Positions 1 to 8,142 of a stretch of DNA of 64,000 bases are shown here, piece by piece. The stretch's first letter is position 1. The number at the start of each line of letters is the position of its first letter. Source of the stretch: Sphingorhabdus sp. SMR4y (lineage in GTDB: Bacteria > Pseudomonadota > Alphaproteobacteria > Sphingomonadales > Sphingomonadaceae). The notes below the pieces were generated by a model. The model worked only from the letters and a program-made list of their open reading frames with translations. It ran no database searches and had not been told where the DNA came from. The stretch is from the NCBI RefSeq assembly GCF_002218195.1, contig NZ_CP022336.1:3095001-3159000 (forward strand), written 5' to 3'. The translations under genes were made by a program, and so were the position numbers.

Positions 1-1
1 G

Positions 2-817
2 ATCATGCCGGAGAAATGGGCCTATGCGATCATCCGCAAGAAGAATGTGTGGATGCAGGACATCACTTTCCGCACCTCGCGCGACAATCCGGAAAAGGTC
101 ATCCGCAAGCTGGAAAAGCCGCTCAAGAAAGAGCTGGGCGACAAATATGTGAAGGAAGATTACACGCCGCCTTACGGTCCGTGGGAGCAACGGCTGTGCC
201 TGGTGCCCGACAGCGACATGTTCAAGGCGATTGCCGCGGGCCGGGCGGATCTGAAGACCGGCCATATCGACACGGTCACCGAAAGCGGCATCAGGCTGAA
301 ATCCGGCGAGACGCTGGACGCGGATATCATCGTCACCGCGACCGGGCTGAAACTGGCGGTGGCCGGCAAGGTCGCCTTCGAAGTGGACGGCAAGCCGGTG
401 CACTGGCCCGACCATTATTATTACAAGGGCTGCATGTTCTCCGACATTCCCAATCTGGCGATCGTCTTCGGCTATCTGAACGCGAGCTGGACGCTGAAGG
501 CGGATATCGTGTCGGAATTTACCTGCCGCGTGCTCAACCACATGGACGCGACCGCGACGCGGATCGCCAATCCGGTGCTCGACACGGAGCTGGAGCAGGA
601 GCAATTGTTCGATTTCTCGTCCGGCTATATCCAGCGGTCGATCGATGAATTGCCGCGCAACAGCACCGCCATGCCGTGGAAGCTCAACCAGGACTATCTC
701 TTCGACAAGAAAATCCTGCGCAACGATCCGGTCGATGACGGGGTGCTCCGCTTTTACGGCCCCAATTCGCAACAGGGGGCGGAGGCGGGCGAGCCGGCTC
801 TCGAAGCCGCCGAATAA
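2..817 (+). CDS. Flavin-containing monooxygenase, C-terminal part (5' end outside window)
   Basis: This is the C-terminal 270 or so residues of an FAD/NADPH-dependent class B monooxygenase. The frame is open to the left edge, so the FAD-binding N-terminus is outside the window and the first ATG at position 5 is internal. It aligns by eye with the complete paralogue at 1304-2818: both share the RLCLVPDSD block, GIRLKSG, ADIIVTATGLK, the NASWTLKAD block and an SGY[IV]QR stretch near the end. Such enzymes typically oxidise ketones or other lipophilic substrates; the substrate cannot be read from sequence. The pair looks like a tandem duplication now separated by a PilZ gene. Confidence 0.85.
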   Translation: MMPEKWAYAIIRKKNVWMQDITFRTSRDNPEKVIRKLEKPLKKELGDKYVKEDYTPPYGPWEQRLCLVPDSDMFKAIAAGRADLKTGHIDTVTESGIRLKSGETLDADIIVTATGLKLAVAGKVAFEVDGKPVHWPDHYYYKGCMFSDIPNLAIVFGYLNASWTLKADIVSEFTCRVLNHMDATATRIANPVLDTELEQEQLFDFSSGYIQRSIDELPRNSTAMPWKLNQDYLFDKKILRNDPVDDGVLRFYGPNSQQGAEAGEPALEAAE

Positions 818-855
818 GCGCCCCGGCCGCCACGGCGGGCAGCGCCGGCGGATGC

Positions 856-870
856 TTAACCATTTGTTGA
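856..870. promoter_or_regulatory. CtrA-like TTAA-N7-TTGA site upstream of the PilZ gene
   Basis: TTAA, seven bases, then TTGA lies 36 bases before the PilZ start. The CtrA consensus in alphaproteobacteria is TTAA-N7-TTAA, so this is one base off. A single near-match of this length can occur by chance. Confidence 0.25.
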
Positions 871-906
871 GCAACATCCTCTAGTCAATCCCGCGGGGGA
901 TTGGGC

Positions 907-1239
907 ATGGGTTATATGAATTCGCAATTTCGCACGGTTGAACCGGCGCTGATCGAACAGCGCAAGGCGTTCCGTCATCCGGTGCAGATCCAGCGAACCG
1001 CGATCCGGCAACATGGCAAAACCGCCAGGCAGGGCGAGCTGGTCGATCTCTCGATCTACGGTTGCCGGGTTGCCAGCGACAGCATGATTGCCGAGGGCAG
1101 CCGGATCTGGCTGCGCTTTGCAGACAGCAATCCGATCTCCGCGACCGCGATCTGGTGCCGGGATGGCCATGTCGGCTGCCGCTTCGACGAGACCCTCGAC
1201 CAGAAGCTGTTCCGGCGGCTGACACTGATCTGCGAATAG
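907..1239 (+). CDS. PilZ-domain protein
   Basis: This is a small single-domain protein of about 110 aa. An RKAFRHPV segment supplies the RxxxR c-di-GMP-binding motif near residue 20, and DLSIYG supplies the [D/N]xSxxG motif about 30 residues later; together they define PilZ. The protein is expected to bind cyclic di-GMP in the cytoplasm and act as an effector or adaptor, but no output domain is attached. The start is taken at ATG 907 because a GGGGGA ribosome site ends six bases upstream; a TTG at 901 and an ATG at 916 are also in frame. It sits alone between two monooxygenase paralogues. Confidence 0.8.
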   Translation: MGYMNSQFRTVEPALIEQRKAFRHPVQIQRTAIRQHGKTARQGELVDLSIYGCRVASDSMIAEGSRIWLRFADSNPISATAIWCRDGHVGCRFDETLDQKLFRRLTLICE

Positions 1240-1274
1240 CGGCATTCTGCCTGCCCACAATCCGCCGCTTGCCA

Positions 1275-1292
1275 ACTGACAATCATGTCAGT
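1275..1292. promoter_or_regulatory. Perfect 18-bp palindrome, possible TetR-type operator
   Basis: ACTGACA, four bases, TGTCAGT: two perfect 7-bp arms, ending 11 bases before the start codon of the monooxygenase. The size, symmetry and position suit a repressor site that would occlude transcription or initiation. It has no T-run, so it does not look like a terminator of the PilZ gene. No regulator gene is adjacent in the window. Confidence 0.5.
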
Positions 1293-1303
1293 AAGATGGA
1301 ATC

Positions 1304-2818
1304 ATGGAAAACAAGATCTTTGACGTTCTGATTGTCGGTGCCGGTCTGTCCGGTATCGGCGCGGCGGTTCACCTGACCAAAAGATGCCCGGGCAAAAGCT
1401 TTGCCATCGTCGAGGCGCGGGAGCGGCTGGGCGGGACCTGGGACCTGTTCAAATATCCCGGCATCCGCTCGGATAGCGACATGTATACTCTGGGCTATAA
1501 TTTCAAACCCTGGACCGCGCGCCGGGCGATTGCCGACGCGCCGTCAATTCTCGAATATCTCAACGAAACCGTCGCGGAATATGGTCTGCGGGACAAGATC
1601 CGGTTCAACCACAAGGTTGTCGATGCCAACTGGTCGAGCGCCGAGGCGTTGTGGACGGTCAGCCTGCAGCGCGGCGACGGATCGATCGACACCGTGCAGT
1701 GCAATTTCCTGCACATGTGTTCGGGCTATTACAGCTATGAGGAAGGGCATGATCCCGACTTCCCGGGCAAAGCCGATTTCGCCGGACCGATTGTCCATCC
1801 GCAATTCTGGCCGGAAGATCTGGATTATTCCGGCAAGAAGGTGGTGGTGATCGGCAGCGGCGCGACCGCCGTGACCCTGGTCCCCTCGATGGCGGAAACG
1901 GCCGCGCATGTAACCATGTTGCAGCGGTCGCCGACCTATATCGTATCGCGGCCGGGTGAAGACAAATGGGCGCTGCGGATGCGCAAATTCCTGCCGGGCA
2001 AGCTCGCCTATCTGCTGACTCGCTGGAAAAATGTCCTGATGGGGCTGTTCATGTTCAATCTGGCGCGCAAGAAGCCGGGCGCGTTCAAGGGCCGGCTGCT
2101 GGAAATGGTGAAAGAGGAGATGGGCAGCGATGTCGACATGACCGATTTCACGCCCAGCTATAATCCCTGGGACCAGCGCCTGTGTCTGGTGCCCGACAGC
2201 GACCTGTTCAACGCGCTGAAATCCGGCAAGGCGTCGATCGTCACGGATCATGTCGAAACATTCACCAGGGACGGCATCCGGCTGAAATCCGGAAAGATCA
2301 TCGCGGCGGATATCATCGTCACGGCCACCGGGCTGAAAATGCTGACCGGCGGCAGCGCGACCATTTCGGTTGACGGGAAGCTGGTCAATTTCGGCGAAAA
2401 GATCAATTACAAGGGCGTCATGTTCTCCGGCATACCCAATTTCGGGATGACGATGGGCTATACCAATGCGAGCTGGACGCTGAAAGCCGACCTGACCAGC
2501 GAATATGTCTGTCGCCTGATCAACTATATGGACAAGAACGGCACGCCGATCGCAACGCCGACCCTGCCGGCCGACGGCCTGATCGGCACCGAACCGATGC
2601 TCGATTTCAGCTCTGGCTATGTCCAGCGGGCGATCAAGCATCTGCCGAAACAGGGCGATCGCAAACCGTGGCGGCTCAACCAGAATTTCCCGAAGGACAT
2701 CATCAATCTGCGGCACAAGGCGATCGATGATGGCGTGATGGTCTTTTCGAAGCCCGGCGCGGCGGTCTATCGCATGCCGACGGAACAGCGTGAAACCGAC
2801 ACGATTGCCGCCGAATAG
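1304..2818 (+). CDS. FAD-dependent Baeyer-Villiger-type monooxygenase
   Basis: This is a 504-aa class B flavoprotein monooxygenase of the EthA/BVMO type, predicted to use NADPH and O2 to insert oxygen into ketones or oxidise S/N compounds. Visible motifs are the first Rossmann GAGLSG at residues 12-17, the BVMO fingerprint FxGxxxHxxxW (F159, H165, W169) and a second nucleotide-binding GSGATA near residue 184. The ATATGLK segment near residue 340 is also typical. The protein is cytosolic with no signal peptide. A perfect palindrome just upstream suggests dedicated repression. It is a paralogue of the truncated gene at the left edge. The family is clear; the substrate is unknown. Confidence 0.9.
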   Translation: MENKIFDVLIVGAGLSGIGAAVHLTKRCPGKSFAIVEARERLGGTWDLFKYPGIRSDSDMYTLGYNFKPWTARRAIADAPSILEYLNETVAEYGLRDKIRFNHKVVDANWSSAEALWTVSLQRGDGSIDTVQCNFLHMCSGYYSYEEGHDPDFPGKADFAGPIVHPQFWPEDLDYSGKKVVVIGSGATAVTLVPSMAETAAHVTMLQRSPTYIVSRPGEDKWALRMRKFLPGKLAYLLTRWKNVLMGLFMFNLARKKPGAFKGRLLEMVKEEMGSDVDMTDFTPSYNPWDQRLCLVPDSDLFNALKSGKASIVTDHVETFTRDGIRLKSGKIIAADIIVTATGLKMLTGGSATISVDGKLVNFGEKINYKGVMFSGIPNFGMTMGYTNASWTLKADLTSEYVCRLINYMDKNGTPIATPTLPADGLIGTEPMLDFSSGYVQRAIKHLPKQGDRKPWRLNQNFPKDIINLRHKAIDDGVMVFSKPGAAVYRMPTEQRETDTIAAE

Positions 2819-2857
2819 AGTCTCGCGCTTGGCCTGATCTGCGGCTATAGCGGTCAA

Positions 2858-4276
2858 ATGACTGATTTCAAGGCATTGATCGAGGCCGATACCGGCCAGA
2901 CCGCACGCTCCATCCAGTTGCTGGATGTCGGCAATTTTGAAGACTGGCTGAAAGGGCAGCCGGAGAATATCCGGTCGCTGGTTACGGCCAACCAATTTTC
3001 CGGCAAGGCCGACAGCTATCTTCTTCTGCCCCCGGCGGCGGGCAAGAGCGATGACAAGTCGGTTGCGTCCGACTTTTCGGTGGTTGCGGGCGTGGCGGAT
3101 GTGGCCCGGCTCGATGCCTGGTCTCTGGCCAAGATCGGCGGCAGCCTCCCCGAGGGCCATTACCGGTTGCAGGATATCAGCGCCAAGGGTGCCCTGTTCG
3201 GCTGGCTTATCTCGCAGCATGAATTTGACCGTTACAAGGACTTGCCCGACCGCCAGGGGCCGAGCGTGTTGCTGGTCAATGATGCCATCGGGCAGCGCGA
3301 CGAAGCCGTGCGCCAGGCCGATGCCAGCGCGATGGTCCGCGATATGGTCAACACGCCAGCGGCCGACATGGGCCCGGACCGGCTGGAGGATATTGTCGAC
3401 AAGCTGGCGGCCGAACATGGCGCGGAGCTGAAAGTGACGCGGGGAGATACGCTGGAAGAACATTTCCCGATGATCCACGGCGTCGGCAAGGCGGCGATGC
3501 GCGCCCATGCGCCGCGTCTGCTCGAGCTGAAATGGGGCAAGGCCGATCATCCGAAAATCGCGATCATCGGCAAGGGTGTGACCTTCGACAGCGGCGGGCT
3601 TTCGATGAAGTCGCCGGCCGGCATGATGCTGATGAAAAAGGATATGGGGGGCGCTGCCCATGCCATCGCTCTGGCGAGACTGGTGATGGAGACGCGGCTG
3701 CCAGTGCAACTGCACCTGCTGGTACCGGCGGTGGAAAACGCAATCGACGGCCATGCCCTGCGCCCCGGTGACATATTGCACAGCCGCAAGGGGCTGACCG
3801 TCGAGATTACCAATACCGACGCCGAAGGACGGCTGGTGCTGGGCGATGCGCTGACCCTGGCCGGCGAGCAAGAACCGGAGCTGATGATCGATTTCGCGAC
3901 ATTGACGGGTGCGGCTCGCGTCGCCCTCGGTCCGGATTTGCCGGCGATGTTCTGCGATGACAGCGAAATGGCGGCCGGTCTGCTGCAGGCCGGCGACGAA
4001 GAAGGCGATCCATTGTGGCAGATGCCGCTCTGGTCCGGCTATGACGCGATGCTGAACAGCAATATCGCCGATTGCGTGAACAGCGCTTCCGGCGGCTTTG
4101 CCGGTTGCATTACCGCGGCGCTGTTCCTCAAGAAATTCGCGCCTGAATCAGCGTCCTGGGCGCATTTCGATACATTTGCCTGGCGACCCGCAGCCAAGCC
4201 GGGCCGCCCGCAAGGCGGGGAAGCACTGGGCCTGCGGGCGAGCTGGCGCTATTTGCGGGGGCGTTACGGGCAATAA
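2858..4276 (+). CDS. Leucyl aminopeptidase family (M17) metallopeptidase
   Basis: This is a 472-aa dinuclear-metal aminopeptidase. The M17 signature NTDAEGRLVLGD begins near residue 319, preceded by the metal-binding GKGVTFDSGG segment with the catalytic lysine following in SMKSP. These are hallmarks of PepA-type enzymes that remove N-terminal residues from peptides in the cytoplasm. The N-terminal 150 residues form the divergent M17 cap domain. The length is typical for a family member. It follows the monooxygenase by 39 bases on the same strand and faces a convergent amidohydrolase. The pepA symbol is withheld because sphingomonads often carry more than one M17 paralogue. Confidence 0.92.
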   Translation: MTDFKALIEADTGQTARSIQLLDVGNFEDWLKGQPENIRSLVTANQFSGKADSYLLLPPAAGKSDDKSVASDFSVVAGVADVARLDAWSLAKIGGSLPEGHYRLQDISAKGALFGWLISQHEFDRYKDLPDRQGPSVLLVNDAIGQRDEAVRQADASAMVRDMVNTPAADMGPDRLEDIVDKLAAEHGAELKVTRGDTLEEHFPMIHGVGKAAMRAHAPRLLELKWGKADHPKIAIIGKGVTFDSGGLSMKSPAGMMLMKKDMGGAAHAIALARLVMETRLPVQLHLLVPAVENAIDGHALRPGDILHSRKGLTVEITNTDAEGRLVLGDALTLAGEQEPELMIDFATLTGAARVALGPDLPAMFCDDSEMAAGLLQAGDEEGDPLWQMPLWSGYDAMLNSNIADCVNSASGGFAGCITAALFLKKFAPESASWAHFDTFAWRPAAKPGRPQGGEALGLRASWRYLRGRYGQ

Positions 4277-4337
4277 TCGACAGCGGCTTGGCGGGACTTC
4301 CGCCGGCGCGCCGATTGTCGCCCGATCAACAGGCAGG

Positions 4338-5780
4338 CTATTCGCCCAGTACGGACGGATCGCCGCCCTGCGCCTGCAAACCCTCCAGCAGATTGCGTTG
4401 GGTCCGCGCCAAATCCGGCTGGCTGGCGGCCCCGTGCAGCTGATCCAGCGCAGCCCGGTCATAGAGACGTCCACCGGCGATCACCATGGCCGGACTCCCC
4501 GCAGCATCCAGATCGTCCAGCGGATTGCCGTCGAGCAAAATGAGGTCGGCGCGATGGCCGGGCGCGATACGGCCCGCTCCATCCGCTTCGCCGAGCGCCA
4601 ATGCAGCATTTTGCGTTGCGGCGCGCAGGACTTCGGCATGTGACAGGCCGGCTTCGGACAGCAGGTGAAGCTCCTGAATCAGGGAACGGCCGGGAATATT
4701 GGTGAAAATACCCGCATCGCTGCCGGTGACGATCAGGACGCCGGCATCTGCGAAAATCTTTGTCGCTCGCTTGTAAAAATCAAAGGCGGCGCGCGCCGGG
4801 GCGATCGCTTCGCCGGACCAGCGATCGTAATTTTCCTGTTCCTGGGCCACAACCAGCGGATTCAACATGTCCACGCCGGGTCGATTGAGATATTCTCCGC
4901 GCGTCTCGGCAACCCGCATCAGATTGTAGAAGGCCAGAAGGGTCGCATCGACCGGCACGCCGGCGGCTGCAACCCGGGAGGCCAGATTTTTTGCGGCGGC
5001 CTCGTCATGCGCGTCGCGCAAGCCATGCCAGACGATCGATTCGATATGTTCGAAGGTAATGAACCCGTCGTCGAGCAATTCTTCGAACGCGATATTGAAA
5101 GGGCGTGTCCGCGGCATGCCCGGCTCCCGGATGCCCTCGGGCGTGTGGCCCATGACCGCCATGCCGAGTGCTCTGGCTTCGTCGCGCGCCGCTTCATAGG
5201 CCTCGCGGGACAGGTTTGAGTAGACTTTGATGCGTCGGTATCCGGCCTCATGCTGGGCGCGAACTGCGGCCCGTGCCTCGGTGCCGTTCGAGACGATCTG
5301 GTGGTTTACCTGAGCATTGGGGCCGTCGCCGTTGAGAATGGGACCGGTCGTGATCAGGCGCGGGCCGGCGATTTGTCCGGCCGCGATTTCTTGCGCGAGG
5401 CGCAGATGAAAGGGCATGCCGGAAGCATTGCGGATCGTCGTGACGCCGTGTGCGAGATAGGCGCCCAGCGCAGCTTTGTCCCAAAGGTGGACGTGCATAT
5501 CGACAAGGCCGGGCATCGCGATCCGGTCGCCTCCGTCGACCACGCGGGCAGCGGGCGGTGCGGACAGCGCAGCCATTGGCCCGATGGCCTTGATAATTCC
5601 GCCATCGATAAGAATGGACTGGCCGGTTTGCAGCGCCGGGTCTGATCCGCCGAGATCGAGAATGCGGACATTGCGCAGAAGGAGCGGCGCTTCTGTCTGT
5701 GCGGCTAGCGGAGCGGGCGCGAACAGAATCGCGAAAATAGCCGCGACGGCCGTGAGTAATCTAATGATAAATGCCTCCAT
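4338..5780 (-). CDS. Secreted amidohydrolase family protein
   Basis: This is a 480-aa metal-dependent hydrolase with a hydrophobic N-terminal signal sequence of about 27 residues ending APLAAQ, implying periplasmic export. The mature part begins with a beta-rich segment (LLLRNVRILDLGG) typical of the composite amidohydrolase domain, followed by the HxH metal motif in VDMHVHLWD, a later GHTPEG histidine, an EHIES histidine and the metal aspartate in VTGSDAG. The C-terminal GRIAPGHRADLILLDGNP block returns to the small beta-sandwich. This layout matches imidazolonepropionase/prolidase-like amidohydrolases of marine and soil alphaproteobacteria. The substrate is unknown. It is convergent with the aminopeptidase, with 61 bases between them. 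Confidence 0.88.
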   Translation of the reverse strand: MEAFIIRLLTAVAAIFAILFAPAPLAAQTEAPLLLRNVRILDLGGSDPALQTGQSILIDGGIIKAIGPMAALSAPPAARVVDGGDRIAMPGLVDMHVHLWDKAALGAYLAHGVTTIRNASGMPFHLRLAQEIAAGQIAGPRLITTGPILNGDGPNAQVNHQIVSNGTEARAAVRAQHEAGYRRIKVYSNLSREAYEAARDEARALGMAVMGHTPEGIREPGMPRTRPFNIAFEELLDDGFITFEHIESIVWHGLRDAHDEAAAKNLASRVAAAGVPVDATLLAFYNLMRVAETRGEYLNRPGVDMLNPLVVAQEQENYDRWSGEAIAPARAAFDFYKRATKIFADAGVLIVTGSDAGIFTNIPGRSLIQELHLLSEAGLSHAEVLRAATQNAALALGEADGAGRIAPGHRADLILLDGNPLDDLDAAGSPAMVIAGGRLYDRAALDQLHGAASQPDLARTQRNLLEGLQAQGGDPSVLGE

Positions 5781-5888
5781 CTATTGTCGGGCAAAAATAG
5801 CATTTGGACCTGTAGTGGTCAAAATTTTATTGCTGACCGCGCCGTGAAGCGCGTTGCTCGCGGGAGGGCGTGCAAGTTGCCGGAATTA

Positions 5889-5917
5889 TTGACATGCCGC
5901 CGGACAGGGAACAAAAT
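5889..5917 (+). promoter_or_regulatory. Candidate sigma70 promoter for the 42-aa peptide gene
   Basis: A perfect TTGACA -35 at 5889-5894 is followed after 17 bases by CAAAAT (5912-5917) as a weak -10. The peptide ATG lies 36 bases further on, behind a GAAAGG ribosome site. This supports real expression of the short ORF but is untested. Confidence 0.45.
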
Positions 5918-5952
5918 AAAATCCAATTAGCAGATTTTGAAAGGGCGCTGAA

Positions 5953-6081
5953 ATGAACGCAGCAGTACAGGATAAGCGGGAAGGCGAGAAAAAGCCTTAT
6001 GCAAAACCGGAGTTGATCCAGCTGTCCGAGATTCACGAAAAGACGGACGCGTTGCTGACCAGTCTCTTCCGGGCTTCCTGA
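5953..6081 (+). CDS. 42-aa peptide with RiPP/lasso-leader-like YxxPxL motif
   Basis: This short ORF has a good ribosome site (GAAAGG, eight bases before the ATG) and a plausible promoter. The product is charged and hydrophilic at the N-terminus, with KKPYAKPELIQL at residues 13-24; YxxPxL is the element recognised by the RRE protein in leaders of many proteobacterial lasso peptides. A DALLTSLF segment follows and the product ends RAS. There is no evident ring-forming core (no Gly or Ala after a leader, followed by an acidic residue 7-9 positions on), and no B, C or D maturation genes are nearby. It could be an orphan precursor, a remnant or an unrelated small protein. Confidence 0.55.
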   Translation: MNAAVQDKREGEKKPYAKPELIQLSEIHEKTDALLTSLFRAS

Positions 6082-6092
6082 TCCTCCGCAAG

Positions 6093-6106
6093 CCGGATTT
6101 TTCCGG
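6093..6106 (+). terminator. Weak hairpin after the 42-aa gene
   Basis: CCGGA-TTTT-TCCGG forms a 5-bp stem 11 bases after the stop codon. There is no T-run, so its terminator role is uncertain. Confidence 0.25.
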
Positions 6107-6159
6107 AACAGGACCCGGCATTTCAAGCCCGCACTTCCGCTAACAGCGACACCGCTTGA

Positions 6160-6182
6160 TTAAACGGTCCCAGGTCGTTTAA
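6160..6182. promoter_or_regulatory. Inverted repeat upstream of the NlpC/P60 gene
   Basis: TTAAACG, nine bases, CGTTTAA: perfect 7-bp arms 87 bases before the NlpC/P60 start. No T-run follows. It could be an operator or part of a promoter region; no cognate regulator is visible. Confidence 0.35.
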
Positions 6183-6269
6183 AGGCGGTCGATTGTCATC
6201 GCTTTGTCACATGGCGCTTAAGCCGCAGAGCAACAGACATTTTTTATCGCTAGTGGGATTTCTAGACGC

Positions 6270-7196
6270 ATGGACATGGAAACTGCAGACACAGGCGCGC
6301 ACGCAAAATTCGTGCTGATTGGTCCTGAAGGGGATTTTGACCCCAGGATCACGGCGCATCGCGGGGACCTGGCGGATATAGCGCTCGCCGGAAAAATGTT
6401 TGCGCCGCATTATGCGGAACCCATGCCGATGCGCTGTTCGGCGCCGAAGGCAATGCTGCGCAAGCTGCCCGGCAAGGATCATGAAGCGATTTCCGAATTG
6501 CTGCACGGCGAGGATTTTCACGTGCTGGACATCGCGGGCGACTGGGCCTGGGGTTATTGCGGCCATGACAGCTATGTCGGCTATGTGCCGGTCCACGCGC
6601 TGCAGCATCAGAAGAAGACGCCCGAGCCGACGCATCTGATCTTTGCCCGCGCAGCGCTGGTCTTTGTCGAGCCGGATCATAAGTCGAGCGTGATGAAGCG
6701 TTTGCCGATGGGTGCGCGCATTGCCTGCGGCGAAGCCAGCGAATGCGGCAATTTCCTGAAAACCGGCAAGGGCTATGTCCATGTCCGTCACGTTCAGGCG
6801 ATCGGCACGAAGGTCGTGTTTGACGGCAGCAACGGGACGGCGGCGCTGGCCGAACAGCTGATCGGAGCACCCTATCTCTGGGGTGGCCGCAGCGGCGACG
6901 GCCTCGACTGTTCGGGTCTGATCCAGATGATCTTGATGCTCACCGGTATCGATGCGCCGCGAGACACCGACCAGCAGCTTGCCACTCTGGGCGAGAAGAT
7001 TGACGGGGATGCGGCGCTGCGACGCGGCGATCTGATATTCTTCCCCGATCATGTCGGCCTGATGGTCGACGAGGAACGGATCATCCACTCCACTTCACAC
7101 GCGATGCAGGTGATTGTCGAGCCGCTGGCCGACATAGTGGCCCGCTTTGCCAAAACCGCCGAACAGCCGATATTGGCCCGCAAGCGGCTTTCCTGA
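6270..7196 (+). CDS. NlpC/P60 family cysteine hydrolase
   Basis: This 308-aa protein has a C-terminal NlpC/P60 domain, normally a gamma-D-glutamyl-diamino acid endopeptidase cutting peptidoglycan stem peptides. The catalytic cysteine is C214 in LDCSGL and the histidine is H261 in FPDHVG; the preceding PYLWGG is also typical. Residues 40-180 look like bacterial SH3-type segments, as in the DipM/YkfC-like family. No signal peptide is visible, so export would need another route, or the enzyme may act on recycled muropeptides in the cytoplasm. It lies eight bases before argC on the same strand and may be co-transcribed with it. Confidence 0.88.
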   Translation: MDMETADTGAHAKFVLIGPEGDFDPRITAHRGDLADIALAGKMFAPHYAEPMPMRCSAPKAMLRKLPGKDHEAISELLHGEDFHVLDIAGDWAWGYCGHDSYVGYVPVHALQHQKKTPEPTHLIFARAALVFVEPDHKSSVMKRLPMGARIACGEASECGNFLKTGKGYVHVRHVQAIGTKVVFDGSNGTAALAEQLIGAPYLWGGRSGDGLDCSGLIQMILMLTGIDAPRDTDQQLATLGEKIDGDAALRRGDLIFFPDHVGLMVDEERIIHSTSHAMQVIVEPLADIVARFAKTAEQPILARKRLS

Positions 7197-7204
7197 GACG
7201 AAAT

Positions 7205-8134
7205 ATGACGCAGACTGTTTTCATAGATGGTGCGGTCGGCACCACTGGCCTGGAGATTGCCGAACGGCTGGCCGGACGCGATGAATTTTCCATGGTCCGG
7301 CTGCCCGATGAGCAGCGCAAGGATCCGGCCGCGCGGCGCGAGGCGATCAATGACAGCGATTTTGTCATTCTCTGTCTGCCTGACGATGCGGCACGCGAGG
7401 CAGTGGCGCTGTGCGACAATGATCGCACGCGCTTTATTGATGCTTCCACCGCGCACCGGGTCGCCGATGGCTGGACCTATGGTTTCGCGGAGTTTCGCGA
7501 CGGCCAGCGCGATGCTATTGCAGGCGCGCGCTTCGTGTCCAATCCCGGCTGCTATCCGACCGGCTTTCTGGCGCTGCTTGCGCCATTGATCGCAAAGGGG
7601 CTGCTGCCGGCCGACTGGCCCTATGTGATGAATGCGGTGTCCGGCTATTCCGGTGGGGGCAAAGCGCTGATCGAGCGCTTTGCGCAGGAGCCTGATCTCG
7701 GCTTCCGCAGCTATGGCCTGAATTTCGACCATAAGCATCTGCCCGAGATGAAAGCCTATGCCGGTCTGACACATGATGTGATTTTCGCGCCGTCGGTGAT
7801 CCGCGCCTTCCGGGGCATGCTGGTCGATGTGCCGCTGCATCTCGGAGCCATGGGAAGCGCGCGCGCGGACCGGCTGCTTGACGTGTTGAGCGGTTTTTAT
7901 GCCGGATCCCGGATCGTGTCGGTTCAGGGCAGGGGCGACTTGTCAGAGCTGTTGATCAGCGAGAATGATGCACCGACAGACCGGCTTGAGCTGTTCGTCT
8001 GCGGCAATGCCCAAGGCGATCATGCGCGGCTGATCGCGCGGCTTGATAATCTGGGCAAGGGCGCGTCGGGCGCGGCCGTGCAGAATCTCAATATCATGGC
8101 CGGGCTGGACGAAACCGCAGGATTGCGGCTCTAG
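7205..8134 (+). CDS. argC: N-acetyl-gamma-glutamyl-phosphate reductase
   Basis: This is the NADPH-dependent third step of arginine biosynthesis, converting N-acetylglutamyl phosphate to the semialdehyde. At 309 aa it is the short type 2 form rather than the 340-aa type 1 form. The N-terminal FIDGAVGTTGLEI gives the Rossmann loop, and the catalytic cysteine is C116 in NPGCYPTG. A later HKHLPEM segment and GYSGGGKA also fit. The enzyme is cytosolic. It follows the NlpC/P60 gene closely and ends eight bases before the convergent lepB. Confidence 0.93.
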   Translation: MTQTVFIDGAVGTTGLEIAERLAGRDEFSMVRLPDEQRKDPAARREAINDSDFVILCLPDDAAREAVALCDNDRTRFIDASTAHRVADGWTYGFAEFRDGQRDAIAGARFVSNPGCYPTGFLALLAPLIAKGLLPADWPYVMNAVSGYSGGGKALIERFAQEPDLGFRSYGLNFDHKHLPEMKAYAGLTHDVIFAPSVIRAFRGMLVDVPLHLGAMGSARADRLLDVLSGFYAGSRIVSVQGRGDLSELLISENDAPTDRLELFVCGNAQGDHARLIARLDNLGKGASGAAVQNLNIMAGLDETAGLRL

Positions 8135-8142
8135 GCGCTTGC

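Noticed and set aside
1544-3871. Minus-strand 775-aa ORF
   Set aside because: It lies opposite two well-supported genes (monooxygenase and M17 peptidase), and its His/Arg/Gln-rich composition is that of antisense to GC-rich coding sequence.
5827-6126. Minus-strand 99-aa Cys/Leu-rich ORF
   Set aside because: It overlaps the 42-aa gene and its promoter, and has no ribosome site or recognisable family.
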